Of a DNA stretch of 64,000 bases, positions 9,400 through 21,039 are shown one piece after another. How positions within the stretch are numbered: position 1 is the first letter of the stretch; every line of letters begins with the position of its first letter. The DNA is from Diabrotica undecimpunctata. Taxonomy: Eukaryota > Arthropoda > Insecta > Coleoptera > Chrysomelidae. Where the stretch lies: assembly GCF_040954645.1 (NCBI RefSeq), contig NC_092809.1, positions 127,585,914 through 127,649,913 on the forward strand. Direction: 5' to 3'. The notes beneath the pieces were generated by a model, which saw only the letters and a list, made by a program, of their open reading frames with translations, was not told the DNA's origin and searched no databases. The translations under genes were made by a program, and so were the position numbers.

Positions 9400-11065
9400 A
9401 TTTAAAAAATTGTGGAAGAGGTGATGACAGACATTGACGAAGCTGCCTATGACAAGTTCAATGCTAAAGAATCAGACCATAAGAAGGTAGATCTGGAAGG
9501 AAGTGAATATGAACAAGATATTTCTGATAATGATAAAGACAATATTATAGAGAGCAATAGATCACTATTGATTGGAAAGAGTTGGATAAGACAATGGAGA
9601 AACCTCTCATCAGTTTTTAAGACTATATTAACCAGAGCACATAACATGATAAACATTTTTCTTTCTCCAAAACGAATTATCAGGATTTTCAAAGCAATTA
9701 GAGAAAAATAGGAATACTTTATCCATTAGGGTATGATTCATTTGATTGTTCTATTTACAAATCGATATATCGAGTCCATTCGCCACAATTTTTCCGACCT
9801 CGTGATTCTACACCTTTAAATGTGACTAAGATTAGTGCTCTACTGGCGCTACTCTACTGAACTGGATTTTATCACGCAAACAGTCTTTTTAAATTGAAGA
9901 TATGTGAAAAGCCGATAGATCAGGTATAGAGTTATCACGTGTTAGTATGTATTTGCAGCGATTTAGATTTCTCCTAAAATATTAACATTTTAATGACATA
10001 AATTCTCATAAACAAAGATCACTAGATAAGCTGGCACCTATACAAAATCTTTTTTATAATTGTGTAACTAATGGTCATTCGGAATATGTAACTCTTGATG
10101 ATACGCTACTAGGATTTGGAGGTAGATGTAGCTTTGATCAATATATACAATCAAAACCAAATAAATACTAGATAGAAATATATGTTTCATCTTATGTATC
10201 TTCATCTACATATCATATTTCATATTGTACCAGCCAAATAGAAGTGTATGTCGGACAGCCGCCAAAAGAACCATTCAGGATTTTATCTAGTGCCAAAAAT
10301 GTTGTCTCACGGCTTCCTGATAATATTCAAACATCTAATCGGAATTTGACGATTGGTTTATGTCAATCTCTTTGGCTAAAGTATTGATGCAAAAACCCCA
10401 TAGCATGGCTCTAATAGGAATGCACAGAAAGAACAAACTTGCATTACCAATAGTTTACTAAATCTACAGAACGATTAGCTAATAATAGTAGTATGTTTGA
10501 CCTTACCCTAAATGCACCCTCGTATCATTTATGCCAGGAAAGCATAAAAATGTAGTGTTGGTTTCTAGTATGCACGACCAAGACGATATAGATAAAAGTA
10601 CTGGTGAAAAATGGAAACCAGAATATAACCGTACCAAATGTAGTGTTAATGTTGTAGACAAACTTTGTGCTAGTTACAATTGATCAAAAAATGCTCGAAT
10701 ATGGTCAATGATTATTTTTTATTCTATGTTAAATGTAGCAGGGATTACTTCACAAGTAATGGCTCAATTATCCAAATTAAAATATTTTGATGAGATAATA
10801 ATTAAGAGAACTGGCAAATGCATTATTGCATCATTATGTGCAGGCAGGTGCTGTAATGATAAATATACCTAAAATTTTTAGGTTTGATTTAGAGATATGT
10901 GTGTAACTGAAGACGCTATTGAACCTGCTCTTCAGAGGAATAATATACCTGGAAGATGCAGTTTTCACAAAATCAAAACATGCTTATTTCATATGCAATA
11001 AAGACATGTGTTTGAAACACATAACACTTATTTGTCGATTTTGTCATGAAATTTTCCAACAGGAG
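9400..11065 (+). pseudogene. piggyBac transposase, heavily degraded (copy A)
   Basis: The acidic N-terminus is at 9412-9600. Then, with frame changes: ISALLALLY*TGFYHAN near 9830, LDKLAPIQNLF near 10030, TLDDTLLGFGGRCSFDQYIQ near 10095 (first catalytic Asp region), EVYVGQPPKEPF near 10230, KHKNVVLVSSMHDQDDID near 10540, and VNVVDKLCASYN near 10650 (third Asp region). Finally comes MLNVAGITSQVM near 10735 and a Cys/His remnant near 10980-11060. These are the successive blocks of the DDE_Tnp_1_7 (piggyBac) family. There are at least four stops or frameshifts. I could not find convincing TTAA-flanked terminal repeats, so the borders are those of the coding remnant. Confidence 0.75.
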
Positions 11066-11849
11066 TAATGAATTCTTAATTGTTTGCCTATTTTCTTAAA
11101 GACATTTAAATATAAAAACTACATTTTAATTTTTATAACATTGACGTTTTTTAGGATTGTGATTTTTAAGTTCTCAATTAGGAGTAATACTAGTTTTAGT
11201 TTATCTGATTAAAATTATTGTTACTAGATTGACTGTTTACTGCAAACACCTCCAACCACCAATTTTATGAAATATGACTTTTTGATACCAACAGATATAT
11301 ATTTTCTAGATCTACTGAGTGTAAATATTCCCTATTTGTATTGTTTATTTAAATTAACCGCCAACTGTAAATATAAATATCATGAATCTGCATACCTTAG
11401 AGAATATGAAAGAAATACCTCATATCTTGCATTTTGTTACCGACAAGATTAAACGTGTATTATCGCTTGATTATTTTGTTTGAAATTTTGTTATTTCCAA
11501 AAATTATTTAACTGCTTCACTGGTAAGTTTTATTTAATAGTGTCTGGACATTTCACACAATAAAACAATTTAAAAAAATAGGACTATTGGTTTAAAGATA
11601 TAAATTTCAATCAGATTGTATAATATAAGAGATTTTTACATTCAAACAATTTAATTTTTAATGTAGATAGAATATATTGCCATGTTCATCATATAATAAT
11701 AATTTTTTATTTATTTTTATTTTTCCAATAATATTAATATTAGAACATTTTAAAAACTATTTAATTATACAATATACGCTCAAAATGGAAAGGGGTACAT
11801 ACCACAGTAGTAAAAAATAATTTTGACCTTACTGGAAATTTGTTTTGTT
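11066..11849. other. AT-rich unassigned sequence
   Basis: Probably includes the 3' flank of the decayed piggyBac. A 61-codon open frame at 11267 has no recognisable motif. No terminal repeat was found. Confidence 0.35.
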
Positions 11850-12157
11850 TTAAATACAATATGGCTAACAGAGCGGAAAAAATTTTAAAGATCGTATTAA
11901 AAAAGAAGAAGTCATTGATATATTACCTTTATGTTTTTTACCGGCTTCTACTGCTGATATTAATGCAGATTTGATGCATCAAGATATTGAAGACAATCTT
12001 AAAAATGTGGCAACTTTGGGTAATAGTTCGTTCATAATATTAAGGCAAATTTGCCACCAATCTTATTACCAAATATCTCTGAGATCATAAATCTGTCAAT
12101 CAATACTACGGATAGTTTTTCAACTTTATTGTTCCAGAAAATGGTTTAGTTTCTTCA

Positions 12158-12990
12158 GTGGAGAACGTGGTAGAATCAAAGATAGAAAATGTAAAATCTG
12201 TTAGTAGGGATAAGCAAGTTGAGGACAACTGTTCAGTAGCTTCCGGTTCCGATTACTTATCTGATGGGAACGAACATGTGGACAGTGACTACCATTATAA
12301 TGATCAATTTGAACAAAATGAGATATACTTGAAGAATAACACCACTTCGGTTAACGCAAATTATAAAGACATAAATAAGACTGGGACAACTAATTGGAAA
12401 AACAATAAAAATCAGAAGTTGTGTATGAAAGAAAAGCAATATTTAAGTTATACAAAACCAAAAAATCAAGTAATGAACCAAAATAAAATACGGGAGGCTA
12501 GGTCGTTAAAATAAAGGTTTCCTTCTTCTGTGTGTAAAAATTCGGAAAAATTGATGTGTAATAAGTTTACTGAGAATAACAGACAACCTATTATTAAGAA
12601 GTTTTGGTCGGATTTAAAGTGGAATCAAAGAAAAGTATATCTTACTTCTTATGTTTCCAGAGTAGCTACAAAAAGAAGCACAACCGCAGATGGCTCTGGA
12701 AGAGGTGAAACTCTAAAGTATACTTTAACATTAAATATGAGTAAATATCCAGTGTGAAGACTTGCTTTAGGTTATTTTACAGTTTAAAGTTGGGCAAGAA
12801 CAGGTAATCATGGTAAGCATACTCATAACGAAATGAAAAATTTGTTGAGATTAAACAAAAGCCAATCCAAAGGCAGAAGATATTAGATATCTTATAGATT
12901 ATATCGAACAGTTACCTAAACTACCTTTTCACTACAACAAAGCAAATTCATCTAAATTGTATCAAGAATCAATTTTTAAAACAATTATAT
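12158..12990 (+). pseudogene. Transposase-like insect multi-copy family (DUF7869-type), N-terminal part
   Basis: An acidic N-terminus (12158-12514) is followed in broken frames by CNKFTENNRQPIIKKFWSDL and KWNQRKVYLTSYVSR (12570-12660), then GNHGKHTHNEMKNLL (12805-12850), and YIEQLPKLPFHYNKANSSKL plus YQESIFKTI (12895-12985). The order 'C..CxxxFxxxxRxxIxxxFW, then TGxxGxHxxN, then IxxxPxxxSHYxRxxSxKxYL' matches the N-terminal half of a family of uncharacterised proteins repeated in insect genomes, which I recall as carrying a DUF7869 domain. The C-terminal half is missing, and the R1-like LINE begins 30 bp further on. Stops after 12514 and 12757 show that it is dead. Confidence 0.6.
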
Positions 12991-13017
12991 GATCTGTACC
13001 TTTTTTTCGTCTTTATA

Positions 13018-13470
13018 GAGGGGGGTCTGGAATCTTCAAAAGACATCTCAGTCCAGGACGCCGCCTGACTGACCTTAGTGCAAGATTCGTTCTTCGTACT
13101 CCCAGCGATAGTTCCCGAGGTACTTTAAAGTGCTCTCTCGTCGCCAAGTCTACGCCAAATGCCTATCTGCTAAACCAGACCCTCCTCTTTCATCCAGCGA
13201 TCCTGAACCGAAGTGACCGCTGTAAGGACAGCATCAGTTTCGAAGCACTACCTTCATTCATTCATTCTCCATTCATCCACATCAACACTTTATTTATCAG
13301 AAAGGGGGCTCCCTGTTTCGTTCCAGGTAGCGCGTAGGAGACCCTCATTGCTCCTAGTACGGCATCATTCCCAGACAGGCATTTCCTCCTTGCCCACAGT
13401 CTGACTCACGCATTCTAGCTCATACAGTTTGACCCACTTTTTTAGCTTTAACTTCCAGCATCTTTCACTC
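13018..13470 (-). other. 3' untranslated region of the R1-like LINE
   Basis: GC-rich sequence contiguous with and downstream (minus strand) of the R1-type ORF2. The composition changes sharply at about 13015, which I take as the element's 3' border. No poly(A) tail is evident. Confidence 0.45.
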
Positions 13471-15245
13471 TTACCTTTGCCGTTGGTCCAGCTGTTTTTC
13501 TTCTTTTTCTTTTTTCTTGATCACTGCACAGATATAGTTGTGTATGTTAGTCCAACCTGATTTATTTTCCATCATTCTCTCAATCATTTCTCTCACTGAA
13601 ACAAAATTCACACCTGTCTCTCTCTTCATTCTGTTTCTTTCTACTATCCATCTGCTGCAATCTAACATCGTATGTGTCACAGTGTCCGAGTCTCCACAGT
13701 ATAGGCATTCATCTCTGTCAGCTTTTCCGAATCTAGAGAGGTAGACCCTAAAACACCCGTGTCCTGTGAGCACCTGCGTCAGGAAATAATCCAGTCGCCT
13801 ATGGCCACAGTCTACCCAATCTCTTATGTTCGGGTCCACTGCGCTACATCCTCCGTGTTTTTCCATTCTTCTTGGCATCTTTCAATTGACCTTTCCCTTT
13901 CCTGTCTTCTCTCGGCCACAGTAAGGTTTGGGCCTCTTCTCTCATAGAGCTCTTTTCTTTCCACCGCCAAAACATGCAACGGAACACATCCAGTGATGGT
14001 CCACAAGGCTGCCGCAGGCATAGTCCTGTAGGTGCATGCCACTAGAAACAGACTTGTTCTGACCACTTGTGTCATAAGCCTCCTATAGGCAGTTATCTCT
14101 ACCGCCTCGCTCCAGACTGGTGCCGCGTAAAGGACGATCGACTGTACAACACCGTGTAAGACCCTCCTCCTTTCGAATTTGGGTCCCCCAATATTAGGCA
14201 TCACCCTCCCCAACGCAGCCACACTGTTCGCAGCCTTCCGAAATACCTCCCTCACGTGCTCCCCCTATTTTCCATTCTGGTGCAATGTCACTCCTAGGTA
14301 CTTTACTTGTTTCTTGGGTATTAGACATGCTGCCGCACATTATAATTCAACACTTTGCCTGTTGCTTTTCCCCTTTAGAATAATCGCTTCGGTTTTCTCT
14401 GCCGCAGGTTTAAGTCCGTGGTGCGTCATCCATATCTTTACGATGCGGCCTGCGTTCCGAACCCGGTATTTGAGATCTGGCTAATCCCGGGCCACTACCA
14501 GTACAGCAAGGTCCCTCTCTCTATATTTACAATGCATAACCCCGTCATATCCCAGGTTCCATAGCGTAGGAACCAGGACAGATCGCTGGGGTACCCCGGC
14601 CGTCACGTCCACGATCGTGCCCTTTTCCACCATAATCCTCCTCTCGGACAAATACTCCGACACAACATTTATCAAGTAACTAGAATGTTCCACTGCAACC
14701 TATTGAATGCATTTTTAACATTAAACAACAGCAGGGCCGCCCAGCGATGATCATCCCCTCTGTTGCGCAATGCTTCTAGTACACTCATGATTGCATCAAT
14801 CGAGCTTTTCCCTTTATAAAAACCGAATTACCTCCGAGATAAATCACCTGACCCCTCAATCATGTCGTCTACGCGTACTTGCAGCATCCTTTCATACAGC
14901 TTACTGATGCATGGGAGAACGAAATGATACGATACTTTTCACTAGCTTTGGGGAGCATTAACCTCGATGTCCTCCAAGGCTCAGCAAAGGTTTGTGCTTT
15001 CAGCACTGCATTTATGTGTTCCAGAAGCCACGCAGACTCCGCCCGTCCTAGACCCTTCACCGCCTCAGGTGCTATCTGATCCAGTCCGGGGACCTACGCA
15101 TCTTGAGTGAACCCAATGCCTCGACAAGTTCATCCATGGTAAAGGGTACTCCTCAGCTTCTTCATCCCTCCATACACCATGCCATCTGCAGTCCGGAAAG
15201 AGCTCTCGTGTTACCTAAAGCTTCTTAGACAATTATCTGGCAACA
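13471..15245 (-). pseudogene. R1-clade LINE ORF2 (RT and zinc-finger C-terminus), broken
   Basis: Blocks on the minus strand: FTMDELVEALGSLK near 15150; GLDQIAPEAVKGLGRAESAW and the following WRTSR (RT start, 15060-14950); SYLINVVSEYLSERR plus TAGVPQRSVLVPTLWNLGYD (14680-14560); HHGLKPAAEKTEAI near 14420; and VAALGRVMPNIGG...SIVLYAAPVWSEA (14255-14100). Next come VACTYRTMPAAALWTITG and the C-terminal C-x2-C...H-x4-C type knuckle (CLYCGDSDTVTHTMLDC, near 13700). This is the R1/TRAS/Waldo pattern. At the position of the xADD catalytic box the sequence reads YRERDLAVLVVA, so the first Asp looks lost. There are at least four frame breaks. The endonuclease is absent (5' truncation near 15245). GC content is visibly higher than in the flanks. 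Confidence 0.8.
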
Positions 15246-15794
15246 TCGTACGCAGTGAAAGCATTTCTGAATAACAACTCCTTTGTTACTTAGGTATTTA
15301 ACATAATCAAATCTCTATACTTATTTATTTATTAATATTTCAAGATTGTTGACATCTTATAAAAAATGTACCTCATACTTGCAAAATAATTAGTTATTGC
15401 TTTAATAATGTGGAATTCTGCTATTATCTGAATTAATTACAATTTTGGATTAAAGCTCGAAGTTTTAAATAAATAATAATAATAATAATAATGTTTATTA
15501 ATTTCAATATACAAGAAAAAAGTATAATTAGTAGTTTTTTACATACATATTTAATTTACATTTGTCACTCAAAAATCAAAAAAACATTTCCTCATTACCC
15601 GTTAAAACCTATTGGTCGAACACGGGAATAGTGTGCGACGACATTTAATTATATTTATTTATGTGTATAATAATCTAAAAACATTGTGTAGTAAGTATAT
15701 AACATGTATTTATTTTTTTTATATTTATACGAACGAATATAAAAAATCACTATATTGCAAATACCTATTCTTATTTTTTTTAATTTTGATTAAT
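15246..15794. other. AT-rich spacer with (AAT)n microsatellite
   Basis: A short AAT/ATA repeat lies at about 15469-15492. Otherwise AT-rich with no recognisable gene. The 63-codon open frame at 15612 is a low-complexity chance frame. Confidence 0.5.
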
Positions 15795-16775
15795 CTTAAT
15801 TAGTCAGATCGAAAAGTGTATGCACAAATAGATTTTACCACATTTATTGCATTAAGAGTATTAATGTATATTTTATACATGTTGGGCAAGTGATTAAATA
15901 TTTTTGGAGCAAGATACATAGCAGATCTCTGTCCTATTGATTTTTTGATATTTCCCAATTGAACATGTTGATTGGTTTTAGTGCGAGTCTCGTAGTGATG
16001 AGGTAAGGTACGCAGAATATGCTTATGATTGTATGTGTACAGTAGCAGGGAATACATATAAAGTTGCTTCGTATCCATTATGTTAGTATCACAGAATGAT
16101 AAATAAGAGGAGTATGTAATTTTTTTATTAATTATTTTTTTCAATATTTTTTTTTTGTAATATGTCGACTTTCTTTAAATAAGTCTTTTGTACACCGCCC
16201 CACTCAACAAATCCATATCTAATTCTAGAATCAACTAGTAGATAATATAATATTTTTAAATATTTTAAATCTATTCTAGATTTGAGAAATTTAAACTTTG
16301 GTACTAAAGCTCTTAAACACTTTGTTATTTCATCTATCTGGGCATCCCATCTTAAATGAGAGTCGATTTTTATTCCAAGATATTTTGTAGTGTTACTTGA
16401 ATTTATAATTACGTTTTCCTTCGTGTTGTTAATTGTTATAGAAGTATAAGAAGGTAGTGTTATTTTGCAACTGCAAAACGGAACAAAAAACGTTTTTTCA
16501 TAATTATTGGTTAAACCCTTATAATTAGACCATTTTATTAGTTTGGATGTATCTAGCCTAATTTTATTCTTTAGATGTTCCCAATTGTCTGCACTATATA
16601 AAATTGCAGTGTCATCGGCAAAACTTACTATCTTCCCCTCAGTATTGATATTATATAGATAGTTGACATGGATATTGAATAGTAGTGGTCCTAATACTGT
16701 ACCTTGGGATACACCGCATCTTAAGTGAAGTTTTTTGCTGTTTATATTATTTATATAAATGATTAGTTTTACTTA
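15795..16775 (-). pseudogene. CR1/Jockey-group LINE ORF2, RT C-terminal half
   Basis: On the minus strand: LRCGVSQGTVLGPLLFNIHV (16720), IVSFADDTAILYSADNWEHL (16640, catalytic FADD kept), then WSNYKGLTNN. These are followed by TTKYLGIKIDSHLRWDAQID (16390), a YYLLVDSRIRYG block (16240) and WGGVQKTYLKKVDILQK. After a frameshift near 16140 the last 114 codons contain the typical H.YxTR...(15985) and IGQRSAMYLAPKIFNHLP (15920) ending. This is the arrangement seen in CR1/L2/Daphne-like LINEs. The upstream half of ORF2 is missing, so the copy is 5'-truncated or broken by the RTE tail that follows it. Confidence 0.7.
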
Positions 16776-16784
16776 AGTAAGTAC

Positions 16785-17150
16785 TATAGATGAGACATTT
16801 GAGATGCTATGTTTTCTCTGTGTTGTTGTACGGGGCGAAGGCATGGACGCTTACAGACACCACTATTAAAAAACTTGAAGCATTTGAGATGTGGCTTTAT
16901 AGAAGAATGTTGAGAATATCATGGACAGCAAGGATCACGAACAAGGAAGTTCTAGAAAAAATGAAGAAGGAACCAGAGATTGTGTTTACAAATAAACGCA
17001 TAAAATTGCAATATCTGGGACACGTTATGAGAAATCAGCACCGTTACTCCCTGCTGCAGACTATATTGCAAGGTAAAGTCAAAGGTAAGCGAGGACCCGG
17101 TAGAAGGAGAATATCCGAAACGGATAGGAACCAGAAGAAGAAGAAGAAGT
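16785..17150 (+). pseudogene. RTE LINE ORF2 tail with (GAA)n end
   Basis: A 128-codon open stretch with SVLLYGAKAWTLTD, FEMWLYRRMLRISWTARITN, KLQYLGHVMRNQHRYSLLQ and KVKGKRGPGRRR. This is the post-RT region of an RTE-type ORF2, related to the remnant at 3885-4205 but without stops until the simple repeat. It ends in AGAAGAAGAAGAAG (17131-17148), the microsatellite-like 3' end typical of RTE elements. The last part of the tail (the 'AxMIANxR' segment) is deleted compared with the 3885 copy. Confidence 0.75.
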
Positions 17151-18065
17151 ACTATAGTTTAATTCCCAAAAAGTAATTAATGTAACCAAGAAACATTATT
17201 TGTAATGTTTTTCTGAAATGTATTGAAATATGGCAGAATTTTAAACGAATTGTTAAAATTTTAATTATTTACAATAAAAAACGCTTTATCTTTTAACTGA
17301 ACTAGTGTATTTATTAAGCTTTAAAATAGAGAACTATAAAAACTCTAAAAACTAAATAATTAAAACGATTTAAAGATATCGAATATTAATATTTTACCCT
17401 CGTATAAATCATTAAAACACATGCTGGAAGCTTACTTTACAAAACCTTTAGCCTGTAAATCGCATTACATGCTCGTTATCTTTGTCTTATCTCACTAATA
17501 AGGTATAATTTTACTTTGTTCGAAAGTTCCGAATGAATATATCCCAGCTACGAACCTGAACGTGACCTAGAAGAAAATACCAGACAACGGTAGGGTAATT
17601 CGAATAAAAGTCCAGACAAAGTTGGATCATTTCGGAGGTCTCTCTAGGGCTAAATTAGAGCGAACTTCATAGCACGCGGTTTACCTACTATTATGAAAAT
17701 CGATATATGTGCAAAATTTCATAGAAATGGTTTGCTCTTTATAGTTCTCGTAGACAAACAAAAATGTGCCTCGTACATGTGGGCGATGATAAAGTAATGA
17801 CATTTAAGTAAAACATTTAAAATCTTTATAATCTTAAATATGAAACGTTTAATATAAATATAACATGAATATTAGTATTATTTGGGATAAATGACATACA
17901 TATAATTACCGATAAATATTTGGTTCTCATCTGTCTTACGAATTTTATTTTGCTAGATTTCTTTCAGTTCATGCTTCGTTTATTTTGGTGATGATAGAAA
18001 TGTTTAGCGCGCCTCTCTTTATTATTGTCTTGAAAAAGGCAGTCAGTAAGATAAAAAATATTATT
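17151..18065. other. Unassigned AT-rich spacer
   Basis: No open frame or repeat that I can place. The segment at ~17540-17760 is slightly richer in GC and looks single-copy by eye. Ends at the TTAA target site of the next piggyBac. Confidence 0.4.
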
Positions 18066-18113
18066 TTAACCTTTAACTACGGGCGCCCCTCCATTAGTCA
18101 TAACTACGTGCGC

Positions 18114-18130
18114 GGTGTATTCTGTACACC
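18114..18130. promoter_or_regulatory. Subterminal palindrome, left end of piggyBac B
   Basis: GGTGTATTCTGTACACC: 6-bp arms around 5 bases, 29 bp inside the left terminal repeat. It pairs with the better palindrome at the other end and is a candidate transposase binding site. Confidence 0.45.
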
Positions 18131-18431
18131 ACCGACTAAAAACGCAAATAAAAGCCACAACTAGGTATTTTTAGTACATATATTGTATATAATAAATGTA
18201 GGCATATATTTAAGAGAATGTCTTAACATAAAAAATAATACATAACGAAAATATAAAGATTAGCAACAAATATAAGAACAAAAACTCAACCACTTCTTTT
18301 TCTCTAAAAATAACCTTCTTGAGATTCTTGTATATTAGCTTAACATTAAAAATATTATAAAACTAGTATATAAATCTAAAAACTAGGAGTAAATAATCAT
18401 TCACAAATGAACATATTTGAGAATATGTGTG

Positions 18432-20297
18432 CTATTCACTGTCGTTTTCTTCCTCGTTTGCGTCTACTAAATTACAATTTGCACAAATTGTAACAGAGTG
18501 CTCTTTACAAACCATTCTATTACATTTGTTGCAAGATATTGTTGTAACTCTATTTTTGCTCCTTCCACAACAATGGCACCTCCCCCGTTTTTTTGCTGGT
18601 GGTTCTTCATCGTGGTCGTCTTGTACGTTTTTGTATTTCTTCAAGAATATTTTTAAATCCAGAGGTAAACTCTGTATTTCCGCCCTCTCAGAAAGATGAG
18701 GTCTTATCAATGCCAATGATAATTCTTTTAGAAAAACTCTTCTATATTTTTGAGGATTGTCGATGTTGGCAGCATTGTACAGGATCTGGCTGTTAATTCC
18801 GGCAATATTCAGGAGTTGAAAAAACAATGCCATTGGCCATCTTCGTGTTCTTCGGGATACCGAATAGGTACTGCACATTTTGTCTACAGTGTCTACGCCT
18901 CCTTTATGTGAATTATAGTCTAAAATTATCATTGGTTTTCCTGTTTTGGGATCTACTGTAGAATTACTGTGCATGGTAGATAGGAGAATGACAGCTTTAT
19001 TTTTTTTTGGTGTGTAGGATACAATGGTAACTTCTTTTTGAAAACCAAAAGTGGATGATCCAATTGGTGTGTTTTTTCTTGGTAAAAACTCTGGAGGTAG
19101 TTCCCTTTTATTTCGTTTAAGTGTGCCAACCATCGTTATCTTTTCCTTCAAAAGGTCAATTGCCAACGGATAACTCGTATATCAATTGTCGCATGCTAAA
19201 TTACGGTTTTATCCTTTCCAAGATTGAAGCAGGCGATGGGTAATATCCGTTGGCGTGTTAGATTTTTTGTAGGGCCCTTCCGGTTGTTGACCACAATACA
19301 CCTCAAAATTGGTGACATAAAAGGTCTGCGCGTCACATAACACAAACACTTTTAAGCCATACTTTGCAGGTTTACTTGGAATGTATTGCACAAAGTTGCA
19401 TCTACCTCTAAAAGGTATCAACATTTCATCGATAGTCATTTCTTCTCCCAAGGAATAGTTGCTGCTACAGTTTTTCATAAACGTATCAAGAGTAAAGCGA
19501 ATGGCAGCAAGTTTGTCAATTGATTTTCGGTCCTTTCGAGTATCTTTGTTGTCAAACCTAAGAGCAGCAAGCAAAAATAAAAATCGATCTGCGCTCATAC
19601 AGGCTCGAAAGATTTCTGAGCCGGTACCATCTTTTGTCCACAATTCGAGGAAGTGTGTATGATTTTGTTTTTTAGTCCCTGCAAGAAATAATAATTCTAA
19701 TAATGCCATGATTTCCTGTTTAGTCGTATCTTTAGCCCGTCTTGGCCGTTCATAATTTAATCGCATTTTTGCAATCTGCAAATTTGTACATTCAACTATA
19801 TTTTCTATGACTTCATTTGTAAAGAGTTTTTCAAAAGCACTTAGTTCCGTAGTAACATCTCTCGCACAAACTGTTGGCCCAGGAAATATCTTGACAATAT
19901 TTTTTGAAGGAGTTTTAGTAAATTTGATAAGAAGAGATTTCTTATACAATTTAGTTTTTCTATCTTTTGCTATAAAATAATCATTGTCTTCATCAAGATC
20001 TGAACTGTTTTCAATGTTACTGTTTGTGTCCGAGTCAATCGTATATTGATTTTCGTTATTCAGATCAACTTCTGATTCAGTGTCGTGCTCCGTTTTTTCT
20101 ATTAGCTTGTCGTCTGAAGTATCTGGGTCTCCACCAACATCTTCAACAGATTCTTCCTCAAATATAGCTTGAACCATAGCTCTAAGTTCATCTTCTGAGA
20201 GTTTTTGGGGATTTCTTACTGGTACACGATCCCTGCAAAGAAAATATTTTGTAGTACCTCTCGATTTATAAACGTTACGAGAAATATATAGAGGCAA
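18432..20297 (-). pseudogene. piggyBac transposase (copy B), two stops
   Basis: One 621-codon frame, interrupted only by a TAA at 19211-19209 and a TGA about 25 bases further on, where NRNLACDN is followed by the stop in place of a conserved Trp. Acidic N-terminus (D/E-rich, to ~residue 125), then the DDE core: LSAFEKLFTNEVIENI, ALLELLFLAGTKKQNH, EEMTIDEMLIPFRGRCNF (first Asp), NRNLACDN (second Asp), and DYNSHKGGVDTVDKM (third Asp). The C-terminal Cys/His module is CHCCGRSKN...CNKC...C..H...CANC. It would cut and paste DNA at TTAA. The upstream end of the frame begins with a non-ATG codon. The first in-frame ATG is at 20177-20175, and TTTTCTTTGCAG near 20235 could be a 3' splice site, so the true first exon may lie upstream. 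Confidence 0.88.
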
Positions 20298-20884
20298 CGT
20301 TTGTAATTTTTATTATTTATTTCTAATTAATATTTCAAAGAGACATGACCGTATTGCTATGGAAGAAAGAACATGAAAAAACAAGACCACAAAAACAACT
20401 AGAAGGTCGTTAAATAGTCCAATAATAGGTACTCACAAATATCCAAATAGATAATGGTATATTAAGTTATGAGAAAATGCTAAAATAAAATATTTGATCA
20501 AATGTATTATCATAAAACTAGTTTTATTATAATAAAATGAAAGTTTTATTAAAATTTTAATAACAAATTACAAATTCTTTTATTCAAAACGTTGCAAAAT
20601 GTCTAGCTTTTGTTACATATAAGTCGCTATACATTAATAATGCTATTTTTTAGTAGATAAACGTAATATAAATCTCACAAAATTTACTTACATAACTAGG
20701 TGCTTGGTGTACTACATACATCACTGGTAAACTTCTCCTGAATATTTCCAACCGTCAGTCTATCTCTGCAGCAATCAATTTTACAACTGTTGAGGTTTAT
20801 AGCTGACACATCAGAGATAGGTTAGGTAGAGGGACACGTGCGCAACCAGTGCTTATCAGAAATAGCGGCCAATTTAGTGCGACT

Positions 20885-20901
20885 GGTGTACTGAGTACAC
20901 C
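20885..20901. promoter_or_regulatory. Subterminal palindrome, right end of piggyBac B
   Basis: GGTGTACTGAGTACACC: 8-bp arms around a single base, three bases from the right terminal repeat. Candidate transposase or host-factor site. Confidence 0.5.
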
Positions 20902-21039
20902 GTAGCCCGTAGTTAAAGGTTAAACAAAACTATCTGTATTATATTAATACATATTCTTGCATTCGCTAATGGTAACGTTATATTAAGGAAAAGTATGAAA
21001 GACGTAGTGCTTTACAATGTTTACAAATTCGGCACAAAA

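Larger units (their letters stand above)
18070..20919 (-). mobile_element. Complete piggyBac element (copy B) with TTAA duplications
   Basis: The 15-bp terminal inverted repeat CCTTTAACTACGGGC (18070-18084) has a perfect inverted partner at 20905-20919. TTAA lies immediately outside both ends (18066-18069 and 20920-20923), the defining piggyBac target duplication. The 2,850-bp unit carries one transposase frame on the minus strand. Just inside each end is a short palindrome: GGTGTA...TACACC at 18114-18130 and GGTGTACTGAGTACACC at 20885-20901. The structure is intact but the transposase has two in-frame stops, so this copy would need help in trans. Confidence 0.92.

Noticed and set aside
9330..11560. 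TTAA-flanked ends for piggyBac copy A
   Set aside because: TTAACCTGG near 9346 has no inverted partner downstream.
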